Positions 7,922 to 17,347 of a stretch of DNA of 64,000 nt are shown here, piece after piece. The translations under genes were made by a program, and so were the position numbers. This DNA is from Candidatus Methanomethylophilus alvi Mx1201 (lineage in GTDB: Archaea > Thermoplasmatota > Thermoplasmata > Methanomassiliicoccales > Methanomethylophilaceae), in NCBI RefSeq assembly GCF_000300255.2, contig NC_020913.1:1486692-1550691 (forward strand), in the 5' to 3' direction. How positions within the stretch are numbered: the stretch's first letter is position 1; every line of letters starts with the position of its first letter. The notes under the pieces are model-generated. The model worked only from the letters and a program-made list of their open reading frames with translations, searched no databases and was not told the origin of the DNA.

Positions 7922-9106
7922 TCAGACTGCTTTTTTATTCATGCGGGAACCGAACAAGGCCGCCGCGACCGCGAATACCGCGGCTGCGATGCCTACGTAA
8001 AGGAACGCATCCGCAAAATCCAGTGACTCGATGAGGGCGTCCACCACCAATGCGGAGCAAAAGGATCCCAGATTCATCACCATGGAGTATATCCCCATCA
8101 CCTTCCCCTCGGAACCCGCCGGGGATGCCATCGAAAGGGTCGACACTATCGTGGGTACCATTATACCCATCGCCATACCGCAGAGCATTATGGCTATGCA
8201 GGTCACCGGGAAATTCTCCAGATGGAGCAGGCACAGACTGACCGCTTGAAGAAGGAATCCGAGCAGGAAGACCGAAGCGATACCCATCCTCCTCTTGGAT
8301 CTGGCATATAGGGAGGAGACCACCGCCTGGGCCGTACCCATTATCGCAAGGACGATCCCGCAAAGAGTCATGCTGACATCCATCCTCGTCAGATAATCCG
8401 ACATGTTCACCGGTATCGTGAACATCACGAACATGGCGACGAAGATCGCAACGTAGCAAAGGGCCATCACGGACCTCCTATGGGGCATCTCCTGCCGCTC
8501 CATACCCCCATCATCGAACGATCTGGGTCTTACGTCCCTGATACCATAGGACGCCAGCAGGAGTATGGGGACACCTATGGCATAGATGAGGAACGGAACG
8601 TTCCATGCGATATCGGCCAGGATCCCTCCGGCTATCTCGAGGCATACGCATCCGACCCCCATGAAGGCCGACTGCATCCCTATGACCCTCTTCCTCTCCT
8701 CGCCCGAATAGTACATCCCTATCAATGCGGTGGTGGATGTGGATATGCCGGCGATACCGATACCTATGACGAACCTGGTAGCGAGAAGGAACCATATGGA
8801 ATCGGCGAAATAACCGGCCACGCCGAACACGGAGAACAGGGCCAGCGAGAGCATGAACGTCCTCGCCATACCTATCCTGTCGGCAAAGGAACCCATGGGG
8901 AACCCGAACAACGCGACCGACAATGCCGGAAGCGTGATGATCATGGAAGTAAGGAACTTCCCCGCACCGAACTCCTCTTCGATGCCGTTAAGGGACGGAG
9001 CTACCGCCGCGGCACCCATGAGGATCAGCATGGAAGCTAGGAGAAGGGCGCCTTTGGACAGACTGTTGGGCCTGAACCCGCCTTCTCCCGCAATGTTATA
9101 AGACAA
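7922..9106 (-). CDS. Major facilitator superfamily transporter, 12 TM
   Basis: This 394-residue integral membrane protein has the MFS pattern of two six-helix bundles. The loop 2-3 motif appears as GSFADRIGMARTF (about residue 75) and its echo as YARSKRRMGIA in the second half. A central hydrophilic loop (about residues 185-210, RDVRPRSFDDGG) separates the halves. The substrate cannot be read from sequence; the drug-proton antiporter branch is likely. Divergent from the MATE gene with a 112-bp gap containing TATA-like elements for both. Confidence 0.85.
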   Translation of the reverse strand: MSYNIAGEGGFRPNSLSKGALLLASMLILMGAAAVAPSLNGIEEEFGAGKFLTSMIITLPALSVALFGFPMGSFADRIGMARTFMLSLALFSVFGVAGYFADSIWFLLATRFVIGIGIAGISTSTTALIGMYYSGEERKRVIGMQSAFMGVGCVCLEIAGGILADIAWNVPFLIYAIGVPILLLASYGIRDVRPRSFDDGGMERQEMPHRRSVMALCYVAIFVAMFVMFTIPVNMSDYLTRMDVSMTLCGIVLAIMGTAQAVVSSLYARSKRRMGIASVFLLGFLLQAVSLCLLHLENFPVTCIAIMLCGMAMGIMVPTIVSTLSMASPAGSEGKVMGIYSMVMNLGSFCSALVVDALIESLDFADAFLYVGIAAAVFAVAAALFGSRMNKKAV

Positions 9107-9218
9107 TGACCGGGCGAATGTGAGGTGGTATTTAGGCGTTTATAACCGGAAATCCGCATACGTGCATGTCGATAGGTCCCGTACCAACGGTTAAATCCGG
9201 GATTGCATCCCCCGCATC

Positions 9219-10586
9219 GTGAAGAAGGACGACAGGGAGATGAGGAGGATGCTCGGGGAGCCCAAAAAGGCCATACGCTCTCTGGCGGCGGCACTTTCCC
9301 TGTCATACCTCGTCATACAGCTGAACATCTTCGTGGATACGTTCTGGACCTCCGGTCTGGGCGATATGGACATGACCGCGGTCTCGATGATGTCCCCCAT
9401 ATATTGGATCATCACGGCCACAGGGGTCGGGTTGGGGGTGGGGGCCGCATCCACCATCTCGTTCCGCATAGGGGAGGGGAACATGGAGAGGGCGGAGAAG
9501 CTGGCGGCGAACTCCGTCGTGCTGGGTCTTCTGACGTCCGTGTTCGTATCGGCCGCCATGATGCTGCTCATAGATCCGATAATCGACCTCATGGGGGCGG
9601 ATGAGGTCAGGGACGGTAGCGTCGCATACGTCTTCCCGTTCATAGCGATGGGTTCGGCACTGATACTGAACGGGATAATCAGCGGTCTCCTGAGGTCGGA
9701 AGGTGCCGGAAGGAAATCCATGATCGTCCTGATCGTGTCCGCGACCCTCAACATGGCCTTGGACCCGGTACTGATCTACGGACTCGGGATGGGGGTGGCG
9801 GGGGCAGGATGGGCCACCTCCGTCGGCGCACTGATATCCACGGCCCTGGGTCTTTACTGGTACATGTCGGGGAGGATGAACGTCGCCCTGTCTTTCAGAG
9901 GATTCCGTCCGGACCGCGGGGTGATGGCGGAGGTGATGGGGATCGGGGGTCCGAGGACCGCCGAAGCGCTCGTCACAGGCACCACCAACATCCTCCAGAG
10001 GATCTTCATAATCGCGGCCGGAGGGACGGTGGCGGTCATGCTCTACAACGTCCCGTTCAGGTATCCGACCCTTGCCATAGTCCCGGCCGAGGCCATAGGG
10101 GCCGCGATGATCCCCGTATGCTCCGCCGCACTCGGTCAAAAGGACACTGCCAAGATGAAGCTGGGTATGTTGTATTCCGCCAAACTGTCCATAGCGATCA
10201 CGTCCGCCATCGCCCTGACCGTATTCGTCTTCGCCGACCCCCTGATGGGCGTCTTCACGACGTCGGAATCCATGGCCTCCCACAAGGAGGAGCTGGTCTG
10301 GGTCCTGCGCATGTTCTGCATATTCATCCCGTTCGACGGCCTCAGGAAACTCGGGTCCTGCATGCTGCAGGTCCTGAGGAGGTCCAAGCTCTCCACGGCG
10401 GCCATGCTCTTATGGGGAGTCTGCAAGCTGACGGCCTATGCCGCCGCCTCCCTCTACTCCTTCGAAGCCCTGATAATCGCATGCGTGGGAGTCTACGTAT
10501 TCGGAGGGATCCTCATGATGGGACTTTCGTACCATGTATCCAAGAAGGTCGACGAAAGACACATGCCGAGAGAACCGGGATGCTGA
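9219..10586 (+). CDS. MATE family efflux transporter
   Basis: This 455-residue membrane protein has about 12 hydrophobic segments arranged as two MatE repeats. The N-terminal half contains the typical FVDTFWTSGLGD and VGLGVGAASTISFRIGEG tracts, and the second half PAEAIGAAMIPVCSAALGQ. It exports cationic compounds using Na+ or H+ gradients. It begins at GTG; no ATG fits the family N-terminus. Its head-to-head position with the MFS gene may indicate co-regulated export. The C-terminal tail is short and charged. Confidence 0.9.
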   Translation: MKKDDREMRRMLGEPKKAIRSLAAALSLSYLVIQLNIFVDTFWTSGLGDMDMTAVSMMSPIYWIITATGVGLGVGAASTISFRIGEGNMERAEKLAANSVVLGLLTSVFVSAAMMLLIDPIIDLMGADEVRDGSVAYVFPFIAMGSALILNGIISGLLRSEGAGRKSMIVLIVSATLNMALDPVLIYGLGMGVAGAGWATSVGALISTALGLYWYMSGRMNVALSFRGFRPDRGVMAEVMGIGGPRTAEALVTGTTNILQRIFIIAAGGTVAVMLYNVPFRYPTLAIVPAEAIGAAMIPVCSAALGQKDTAKMKLGMLYSAKLSIAITSAIALTVFVFADPLMGVFTTSESMASHKEELVWVLRMFCIFIPFDGLRKLGSCMLQVLRRSKLSTAAMLLWGVCKLTAYAAASLYSFEALIIACVGVYVFGGILMMGLSYHVSKKVDERHMPREPGC

Positions 10587-10626
10587 GACCCTGACGGTGG
10601 AAAAACCCATGACCGGGATAAGAGAA

Positions 10627-10702
10627 TGGTGCTCTAGACGGGATTCGAACCCGGGTCCCGGCCTCGAAAGGGCCGGATGATTGGCCGCTACACTACTAGA
10701 GC
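10627..10702 (-). tRNA. tRNA-Glu (anticodon TTC), CCA encoded
   Basis: Read on the minus strand, a GCTCTAG/CTAGAGC acceptor stem closes a cloverleaf. The anticodon arm has the loop CTTTCGA (anticodon TTC), and the T arm contains GGTTCGAATCC. A discriminator A and CCA are encoded at 10630-10627. No intron. AT-rich TTTAAA near 10728-10733 is the likely promoter element. Confidence 0.95.
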
Positions 10703-10817
10703 AGTACTCGGTCTTATGCTGGGATTGATTTAAAAAGATTGTTATGGGTCCGTTAACGGCCCCGCCGGCGGTCCTGTGACCCGCCTTTCATTATTCCCTT
10801 AATAAAAAAGGACAAAA

Positions 10818-10826
10818 CTTTATAAA
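10818..10826 (+). promoter_or_regulatory. TATA box upstream of aIF1A
   Basis: CTTTATAAA is a strong archaeal TATA element. Its centre is only about 17 nt before ATG 10839, so initiation 24-27 nt downstream would fall inside the annotated N-terminus. This favours ATG 10863 as the true aIF1A start. Confidence 0.6.
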
Positions 10827-10838
10827 CCAAGTAATCGC

Positions 10839-11189
10839 ATGGGCGGGAAAAGAGATGTTATCATGGTAGATGGACCCTTTGAAAGCACGGAAGAGGACGT
10901 AACACGCGTACGTCTGCCCAATATCAAGGAAGGGGAGATGTTCGGCATCGCCGACCAGCTCCTCGGAGCGAGCAAGATTAAGGTCATGTGCGAGGACGGA
11001 CAGTCCCGTGTCGGACGCATCCCCGGCAAGATCAAGAAGAGGATGTGGATAAGAGAGGGCGACCTCCTCATAGTGGCCGTTTGGGACTTCGAACCGTCGA
11101 AATGCGACGTAAGGTTCAGGTACACCAAGACCCAGGCCGTCAACCTCAGCAAGAGGAACAAGATCCCGAAGAACCTCGACATCTTCTGA
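10839..11189 (+). CDS. Translation initiation factor aIF1A
   Basis: This S1/OB-fold factor binds the ribosomal A site during initiation. The core RVRLPNIKEGEMFGIADQLLGAS and CEDGQSRVGRIPGKIKKRMWI is unmistakable, with the usual basic C-terminus. ATG 10839 gives 116 residues; the TATA position suggests that ATG 10863 (MVDGPFES, 108 residues) may be the real start. It is first in a compact cluster with RIO1, Dim2-like and Pus10 genes, all in translation or ribosome biogenesis. Confidence 0.95.
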   Translation: MGGKRDVIMVDGPFESTEEDVTRVRLPNIKEGEMFGIADQLLGASKIKVMCEDGQSRVGRIPGKIKKRMWIREGDLLIVAVWDFEPSKCDVRFRYTKTQAVNLSKRNKIPKNLDIF

Positions 11190-11199
11190 AAGGAATCCA

Positions 11200-12039
11200 A
11201 TGCCCGCACCTTCATACGAAGAGCAATACGCCTACCTCGAGAAGCGCATAGACGCCCTCAAGACGACCAGGACAGGCGACGAACACCAGACCGAGGGCGA
11301 GGTCTTCGACCGCAAGACCCTCATGACTATCTACGACTTCATGAAGAGAGGGCTCATAGACAAGGTCCACTACCCAATATCCACGGGAAAAGAGGGCAAC
11401 GTCTTCTACGCCACCGACGAGGACGGAGACCCGCTGGCCCTCAAGATCTACAGGACGTCGACATCCACCTTCAAGAAGGTGGCCAAATATGTGGAGGGAG
11501 ACCCCCGTTTCAAAGGCACCACCGGCAACAGATGGAAGTTCATCTACGCCTGGGCGGCCAAGGAGTTCAGGAATCTCCAGAGGTACTATGATTCGGAGCT
11601 TCCCGTACCGGAACCGATCGCCAACTCGCAGAACTGCCTTCTGATGGAGTACATCGGGGACGAGACCAGTCCGGCACCCCAGCTCAGAAGCGTGGAACTC
11701 GACGATCCCACCGACACCTACGACGAGGTCGTGTCTTTCATAATCGACGGATGGAGGGATGCCCATCTGGTCCACGGCGACCTGAGCGAATACAACATAC
11801 TGATGGAGGACGGCGAACCGGTCGTCATCGACGTCGGACAGGCCATGACGGCGGACTTCTTCAATGCCAAGGAATTGCTCGACAGGGACATCGCCAACAT
11901 CAACAGGTTCTTCAAGAACCGCGGGGCGGACGTCGTCGACCCCGAGAAGATCAAAGAAGAGTGCTTCGCACCCGAAGACGACGATGAAGAAGACGAAGAT
12001 TACGAAGACGACGATGAAGAGGAGGATGACGAGGAATGA
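11200..12039 (+). CDS. RIO1-type serine protein kinase
   Basis: This 279-residue atypical kinase acts in late small-subunit maturation. RIO1 hallmarks are the P-loop STGKEGNVFYA (about residues 61-71), catalytic VHGDLSEYNIL with the Asp in HGDLSEYN, and metal-binding VVIDVGQA. The C-terminal 35 residues are almost purely Asp/Glu, as in many RIO1 proteins. It starts 10 bp after aIF1A and its last 4 bp overlap the KH gene, so the two are translationally coupled. The KH partner is the expected functional neighbour. Confidence 0.95.
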   Translation: MPAPSYEEQYAYLEKRIDALKTTRTGDEHQTEGEVFDRKTLMTIYDFMKRGLIDKVHYPISTGKEGNVFYATDEDGDPLALKIYRTSTSTFKKVAKYVEGDPRFKGTTGNRWKFIYAWAAKEFRNLQRYYDSELPVPEPIANSQNCLLMEYIGDETSPAPQLRSVELDDPTDTYDEVVSFIIDGWRDAHLVHGDLSEYNILMEDGEPVVIDVGQAMTADFFNAKELLDRDIANINRFFKNRGADVVDPEKIKEECFAPEDDDEEDEDYEDDDEEEDDEE

Positions 12040-12584
12040 GATCCATCAGGATACCCGGCGACCGCGTAGGCGCTCTCGTGGGTAAGGAAGGAGCATCCAA
12101 GAAGCTTCTCGAAGAGCGGACGGGCATAAAGATACAGGTCGACAAGGAAGGAGGGGTCATGATCTTCGACGATGCCGAGGGCGTGGAGCCCATAAACGCC
12201 CTGAAGATCATGGATGTCGTGAAAGCCATCGGCAGAGGATTCAACCCCGACAAGGCCATGAAGATACTCGATGACGACGACATGTACCTCGAGACCATCG
12301 ACATCAAGGATGCCGTCGGCGACAGACAGAGCCAGGTCGCCCGCACAAGGGGACGCATCATCGGAAGGGAGGGGAAGACCAGGAAACTCATAGAGGACCT
12401 GGCGGACGTCTATCTGTGCATATACGGCAACACCGTCTCCATCATAGGGAACTCCATAAGCCTCCCCATAGCCAAGAACGCCATCGAGATGCTTCTCCAC
12501 GGAAGCGAACACTCGACCGTCTACCACTATCTCGAATCCCAGCGCCCCAAACTCAGGATCGCCGAGATGGGATTCGACCTCTGA
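12036..12584 (+). CDS. KH-domain protein, archaeal Dim2/Pno1 homologue
   Basis: The 182-residue protein has two KH domains. The first has RIPGDRVGALVGKEGASKK (residues 4-22) and the second has RTRGRIIGREGKTRKLIE around residues 105-125. Archaeal Dim2 proteins bind the 3' end of 16S rRNA and stimulate the partner methylase or kinase; here the gene overlaps RIO1 by 4 bp (ATGA). Length and architecture are standard. Confidence 0.92.
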   Translation: MRSIRIPGDRVGALVGKEGASKKLLEERTGIKIQVDKEGGVMIFDDAEGVEPINALKIMDVVKAIGRGFNPDKAMKILDDDDMYLETIDIKDAVGDRQSQVARTRGRIIGREGKTRKLIEDLADVYLCIYGNTVSIIGNSISLPIAKNAIEMLLHGSEHSTVYHYLESQRPKLRIAEMGFDL

Positions 12585-12593
12585 GGGACCCGC

Positions 12594-13823
12594 ATGGAAG
12601 AATGGATATCCGGCATTCTGGACAAAGGCAAGGGTCTGGCACAGATGGGATTGTGCGACCACTGCCTCGGCAGGATGTTCGCCAAACTGGGCGAGAACCT
12701 GACCGACGAACGCCGCGGACAGATGATCAGGGCGGCTCTCGCCGATAACGGCGAGGTCTTCGAGAAGGACGATATATGCCCCCTCTGCGAGGATGTTTTC
12801 GACATGGTGCCCCGCTTCGCCGAGGCCGTGGCCGACAAGGTCAACACGGTGGAATCCGACAACTTCCTGGTCGGATGCAGGATCGACCCCGAGCAGACGA
12901 AGAGGGAGAAGGAGATGATCGAGGAATACGGCCTCAAAGAGACGGCCGAACCCCTCAAGACGGAACTCAACAGGGAGATAGGCAAGGTGGCCCTCCCCAT
13001 GATCAACCGTGCCGTCAACTTCAAGGAACCCCAGGTCGTCGCATGCATCGACACCCGCTTCGCCGACGTCACCCTCGACTGCTCGCCCATATTCATCGCA
13101 GGACGCTACAACAAACTCAGCAGGGAGATCCCGCAGACCAGATGGCCCTGCCGCATATGCCACGGGAAAGGATGTCCCAGATGCCATGGGACGGGCAAGA
13201 TGTACATGACCTCCGTACAGGAGATCATAGGGGACATAGCCCTGGAGATGGCCGACGGACAGGAACAGTTCTTCCACGGCATGGGCAGGGAGGACATAGA
13301 CGCCTGCATGTTGGGAACCGGACGCCCGTTCGTCCTGGAGATCAGCCAGCCGCGCATAAGGGATATCGACCTCGACGAACTGGAAGCGAGGGCCAACGAG
13401 AGCATACTGGCACAATATCACGGCCTCCATTTCGTACCCCGCTCGGCAGTCGCCATGTACAAGGAATCCGACCCGGACAAGACGTATCGCGCCAAGGTGG
13501 TGTGCGAGGGGAGGATAGATCCGGACAAGGTCAAGGAAACGGCCTCGAAGTTCGTAGACGTATGTCTCGACCAACGCACCCCGCAGCGCGTCGAACATCG
13601 CAGAGCCGACCTCGTAAGGAAGAGGACGGTGTATTGGATCAAGGCCGAGAACATAACGGAAGACAGCTTCGACCTCGTGCTGAAGACCCAGTCGGGGACA
13701 TACATCAAGGAATTCGTCTCCGGGGACGAAGGAAGGACCCAGCCCAACTTCTCCGAAACATACGGCGCACAGTGCAAGGTAGACCTTCTGGATGTCCAAG
13801 AGATAGACTTCAGGGACGACTGA
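12594..13823 (+). CDS. pus10: tRNA pseudouridine(54/55) synthase Pus10
   Basis: This 409-residue enzyme makes pseudouridine at positions 54 and 55 of archaeal tRNAs. An N-terminal zinc/THUMP-like accessory domain has CDHCLGRMF and CPLCEDVF pairs within residues 1-70. A second Cys pair group CRICHGKGCPRCHGTG lies near residue 183. The catalytic domain carries the Asp motif REDIDACMLGTGRPFVLEI (about residue 232). The C-terminal TQSGTYIKEFVSGDEGRTQP is highly characteristic. It closes the aIF1A-RIO1-Dim2 cluster. Confidence 0.95.
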   Translation: MEEWISGILDKGKGLAQMGLCDHCLGRMFAKLGENLTDERRGQMIRAALADNGEVFEKDDICPLCEDVFDMVPRFAEAVADKVNTVESDNFLVGCRIDPEQTKREKEMIEEYGLKETAEPLKTELNREIGKVALPMINRAVNFKEPQVVACIDTRFADVTLDCSPIFIAGRYNKLSREIPQTRWPCRICHGKGCPRCHGTGKMYMTSVQEIIGDIALEMADGQEQFFHGMGREDIDACMLGTGRPFVLEISQPRIRDIDLDELEARANESILAQYHGLHFVPRSAVAMYKESDPDKTYRAKVVCEGRIDPDKVKETASKFVDVCLDQRTPQRVEHRRADLVRKRTVYWIKAENITEDSFDLVLKTQSGTYIKEFVSGDEGRTQPNFSETYGAQCKVDLLDVQEIDFRDD

Positions 13824-13977
13824 CCTTTCATCCCTTTATATTTATTAGAATGGAGATAGCAAGGTTAATAAACAAAGAGCCGATAGCCTCGTCCTATAAA
13901 TCGAGCGTGCGATAGGATTAGGTTAATCCACCGAACCTGTTCGGCACCGCTCAAAACCTATCAGAGGATTGAGATAA

Positions 13978-14271
13978 ATGCAGAGATCCAGAGGATTCAG
14001 ATCCAAAACCCGCCAGCTTCTCAAGAAGAAGCCCAGGGCAAGGGGACTTTCCCCCATCACCAGGGGATTCCAGACTTTCGAAGAGGGAGAGAAGGTCAAC
14101 ATCGTCATCGACCCCTCCATCCACAAGGGAATGCCGCACTCCAGGTTCCACGGACTTACCGGTGTCGTCACCGGCATCAGGGGAACGGCATACGAGGTCA
14201 GCGTCAACGTCGGCGGAAAGACCAAGATCGTCGTCTCCCGCCCCGAGCACCTCGTAAAGGCAGTTCAGTAA
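13978..14271 (+). CDS. Ribosomal protein L21e
   Basis: This 97-residue large-subunit protein is full length, with typical RSRGFRSKTRQLLKK at the N-terminus and FHGLTGVVTGIRGTAYEVSV in the SH3-like barrel. About 150 bp upstream of the start is AT-rich promoter sequence. It leads a second cluster: rpoF, DUF655 and the Dim1/KsgA methylase, an arrangement common in archaea. Confidence 0.96.
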   Translation: MQRSRGFRSKTRQLLKKKPRARGLSPITRGFQTFEEGEKVNIVIDPSIHKGMPHSRFHGLTGVVTGIRGTAYEVSVNVGGKTKIVVSRPEHLVKAVQ

Positions 14272-14304
14272 ACCAATTCACATATTTCGAGCGGGTGATG
14301 TAAT

Positions 14305-14637
14305 ATGACTGACGGACAGTACGTTTCATTGGCAGAAGTAAGGGACATGTTGACTGCGGAGAATGAGAAAAGGGAACTTCTCCCCATGCAGAAATATGCC
14401 CTCGCCCAGGCGACTGACGTCTGCCACATCACCAAGGAGCAGGCGGACGAGCTTATCGCCAAGCTCCTTGAGCTCGACTTTGTCAAGGACAACCCTGCAT
14501 TGGCGGTAAAAATCGCCGATATCCTTCCTAAGTACCCTGTAGACGTACGTGCCATCTGCTCCAAGGAGAGGCTTGTACGTCCGCTCGATGCAGAGATGAT
14601 CGATCAGATCCTCGACACCGTAGCACCCTACCTCTGA
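14305..14637 (+). CDS. rpoF: RNA polymerase subunit Rpo4 (Rpb4/RpoF)
   Basis: This 110-residue HRDC-fold protein pairs with Rpo7 to form the polymerase stalk. It matches the archaeal Rpb4 family through KYALAQATDVCHITKEQA and a C-terminal DILPKYPVDVRAICSKERL. A GCGGGTGATG ribosome-binding site precedes the ATG. It is in the conserved L21e-rpoF-DUF655-rsmA neighbourhood, which supports the call. Confidence 0.93.
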   Translation: MTDGQYVSLAEVRDMLTAENEKRELLPMQKYALAQATDVCHITKEQADELIAKLLELDFVKDNPALAVKIADILPKYPVDVRAICSKERLVRPLDAEMIDQILDTVAPYL

Positions 14638-14653
14638 ACAGGAGGAACCACCT

Positions 14654-15205
14654 ATGGAAGAATACGCATACGTTCTAGATTATCTACCGCAGGGCACCGG
14701 CGTCAGCAAGTTCGATAAAAAAGAACCTGTCGTCTACGCCCTCGGAGACAACGAATTCAAGCTCTTCGAGCTTGTGGCGAAGACCGGTGCCGTCATCAAC
14801 ATCGGCGACCGCGTATACATCGGAAAGGATGCGGCCAAGAGAACCGCCATCGACCACGTGAAGAGAAGGATCGGATACGACGACCTCTCCAACATGGCGT
14901 CTTCCGAACTCGAATACTCCGTCGAGGCCATAGTCAAAGCCAATGAGACCCGCTTCATCAGGTTCTACAACGAAGCAGGACCCGTTACCATCAAGAAGCA
15001 CCTCCTCGAGGAACTTCCCGGTCTCGGAAAGAAGACCATGATGGCCATTCTCGAGGAAAGAGACAAGAACGGACCGTTCAAAGGATATGAGGACCTCGTG
15101 ACCAGAGTCCCTGCGGTCAAGAGCCCCGAGAAGCTGATAGTCGCCCGCATCGTACTGGAGATCACCGATCCCAGCAGGAAGCGCTACCTGTTCGTGCTCA
15201 GATGA
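14654..15205 (+). CDS. DUF655 protein with OB-fold and helix-hairpin-helix
   Basis: The 183-residue protein begins MEEYAYVLDYLPQGTGVS, typical of archaeal DUF655 proteins, and ends with a helix-hairpin-helix (ELPGLGKKTMMAILEERDK, about residues 118-136). The HhH suggests nucleic-acid binding, and its conserved place between rpoF and the Dim1 methylase suggests a role near transcription or rRNA maturation. GGAGG sits 10 bp upstream of the ATG, and the stop overlaps the next start. Confidence 0.9.
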   Translation: MEEYAYVLDYLPQGTGVSKFDKKEPVVYALGDNEFKLFELVAKTGAVINIGDRVYIGKDAAKRTAIDHVKRRIGYDDLSNMASSELEYSVEAIVKANETRFIRFYNEAGPVTIKKHLLEELPGLGKKTMMAILEERDKNGPFKGYEDLVTRVPAVKSPEKLIVARIVLEITDPSRKRYLFVLR

Positions 15206-15999
15206 GCGAGACAGGTCGGCTCATAGCCGAGACAGGGATAAGACCCAGCAAGAGCAAGGGCCAGAATTTTCTGACCGACGGACGTGTCGCCGACCGCCAT
15301 ATCGGATATGCAGACATATGTCCGGGAGACAGGGTCCTGGAAGTAGGACCTGGCCTCGGCATACTCACCCAGAGACTCGTGGAGATCGCGGACGACCTGA
15401 CCTGCATAGAACTGGACGACGTCCTTGCAGAATACATCGGGAAGACCTACGGGGATCGTTTGAAACTCATCCATGGCGATGCGGTCAAGATCCCCTTCCC
15501 TCCGTTCGACAGGTTCGTCAGCAACCTTCCATACAGCGTCTCCACACCTATCATATTCAAGCTTCTGGAATATCCGTTCAAAAAGGCCGTCGTGATGGTA
15601 CAGAAGGAGTTCGCAGAGAGGATGGTCGCCGACGTAGGCAGCCCCGATTACTCCCGCCTCACCGTCAACCTGTTCTACAAAGCGGAGTGCCAGATCCTCG
15701 AAAACGTACCGCGCAGCAGATTCAATCCCCAGCCCAAAGTGGATTCCTGCCTCGTATCGATAGTCCCTCGCCCGGCACCTTTCACCGTCAAGGACGAAGG
15801 GACGTTCTTCGACGTAACAAGGGTGTGTTTCGACCACAGGAGAAAGAAGATCGGTACATCCCTCAAAAGTGCCAGAATGATCGACTCTTCCGAGGACATA
15901 CCATATGCGGACGCTAGGATCGAAAGTCTGAGACCTGTGGAGATCGGTGAGATCGCCGACGCCGTATGGGCCAAGAAGTCCGATAAAAACAGCGTTTGA
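15202..15999 (+). CDS. rsmA: 16S rRNA dimethyladenosine transferase (KsgA/Dim1)
   Basis: This 265-residue SAM-dependent methylase dimethylates two adjacent adenosines at the 3' end of 16S rRNA. Family markers: KSKGQNFLTD near residue 20, SAM motif I VLEVGPGLGILT (about residues 46-57), and the catalytic SNLPYSVSTP (about 112-121). The C-terminal part has FNPQPKVDSCLV. It overlaps DUF655 by 4 bp (ATGA). Confidence 0.95.
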   Translation: MSETGRLIAETGIRPSKSKGQNFLTDGRVADRHIGYADICPGDRVLEVGPGLGILTQRLVEIADDLTCIELDDVLAEYIGKTYGDRLKLIHGDAVKIPFPPFDRFVSNLPYSVSTPIIFKLLEYPFKKAVVMVQKEFAERMVADVGSPDYSRLTVNLFYKAECQILENVPRSRFNPQPKVDSCLVSIVPRPAPFTVKDEGTFFDVTRVCFDHRRKKIGTSLKSARMIDSSEDIPYADARIESLRPVEIGEIADAVWAKKSDKNSV

Positions 16000-16159
16000 C
16001 AGGGAACCTTGCAGAGGCAGAGATCGTCTGGATATGCGACCGATTTTGTCGAGTGATCGTAAACGCACTCTCTGATTGCTTAATGATTTCCAGCCTCATC
16101 TTCGAGGCCGGAGCCATCCCAACCTATAAGGGTAACCATCCTATCATTAGCACGATTAT

Positions 16160-17347
16160 ATGCAAATCGGCATCGTCGGAAAACCTAACGTCGGAAAATC
16201 TACGATGTTCGGTGCGGCCACCATGGCCCCCGTAGAAATCGCTAACTACCCTTTCACGACAATCGAACCCAACAAAGGAGTCGGATATGTGAGATATCCA
16301 TGCCCCTGCAAAGAGCTTGGCGTCACGTGCAATCCCCACAACTCCCTATGCATAAACGGTACGAGGATGATCCCCGTCGACCTCCTCGACGTAGCAGGTC
16401 TGGTCCCCGACGCCTGGCAGGGCAAAGGTCTGGGAAACAAATTCTTGGATGACCTGAGGCAGGCGGATGCGTTGATCAACGTCGTGGACGTCAGCGGCAG
16501 CACGAATATCGAAGGGATCCCCGGAAAGGTCGGGGAATTCGATCCTACGGAAGACGTCACGTTCCTCAGACATGAAATCGACTGCTGGATGAGGGAGATC
16601 ATCAAAGACGGTCTCGGAAAGATAGCCAGACAGGCGAAGATGAACGGCAGCAAGCCCGAGACGATCCTGGCCGAGAGACTTAACGGACTGAAGATAACGG
16701 AAGGGCAGATCAAGGCCGCTCTGGACAAGGCCCCTCTACCGGCAGACCCCACCGCCTGGGATGACGAGTCGCTCCTGAAACTCTGCGGAGAGATCAGAAA
16801 GATCTCCAAGCCCATGATCATCGCCATGAATAAGGCAGATATCGCACCGGAGAAGAACCTGGAGGCCGTATCATCCCTGGGAGACAAAGCCGTACCCACC
16901 ATGGCCGAGACCGAGTTGGCCCTCAAGAAGGCCGACAAAGGAGGGATCGTAGAATACCTTCCCGGAGAAAAGACCTTCAAGATAAAAGAGGGCATCAACA
17001 TGAACGAGGCCCAGAAGAAAGCCCTCGAATACATGCGCGAGAACATGGAGAAGTACGGAGGCACCGGCATACAGACATGCCTCGAGGATGCCGTATACGA
17101 GACCCTCGACTATATCCCCGTATTCCCCGTGGAAGACGAAGGGAAGCTGTGCGATCACTTCGGCCGCGTCCTCCCCGACTGTCATCTGGTTCCCAGAGGC
17201 AGCACGGCCAGGGACCTCGCGTACAGGATCCACACCGACCTGGGAGACAAGTTCATCAGAGCTGTGAACTGCAGGACGAAGCGCACCGTAGGGGCGGACT
17301 ACGTCCTCGAACCCGGCGACATCATAAGGATAGTCGCCAATAAGTGA
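16160..17347 (+). CDS. YchF/OLA1-type P-loop NTPase
   Basis: This 395-residue Obg-family NTPase has G1 GKPNVGKST (residues 7-15), G3 DVAG in LLDVAGLVP, and NKAD in the G4 position. The archaeal branch carries the insertion CPCKELGVTCNPHN near residue 52, a Cys-rich segment that could bind metal. The C-terminal TGS domain is present (VLPDCHLVPRGSTARDLAYRIHTDLG). It probably senses or assists ribosomes. The stop overlaps the GTG start of the DNA polymerase gene, so the two are coupled. Confidence 0.9.
   Translation: MQIGIVGKPNVGKSTMFGAATMAPVEIANYPFTTIEPNKGVGYVRYPCPCKELGVTCNPHNSLCINGTRMIPVDLLDVAGLVPDAWQGKGLGNKFLDDLRQADALINVVDVSGSTNIEGIPGKVGEFDPTEDVTFLRHEIDCWMREIIKDGLGKIARQAKMNGSKPETILAERLNGLKITEGQIKAALDKAPLPADPTAWDDESLLKLCGEIRKISKPMIIAMNKADIAPEKNLEAVSSLGDKAVPTMAETELALKKADKGGIVEYLPGEKTFKIKEGINMNEAQKKALEYMRENMEKYGGTGIQTCLEDAVYETLDYIPVFPVEDEGKLCDHFGRVLPDCHLVPRGSTARDLAYRIHTDLGDKFIRAVNCRTKRTVGADYVLEPGDIIRIVANK

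Noticed and set aside
12000..13799. 599-codon open frame antisense to Dim2-like and pus10 genes
   Set aside because: Shadow of conserved genes on the other strand; serine run at its end comes from the RIO1 acidic tail.
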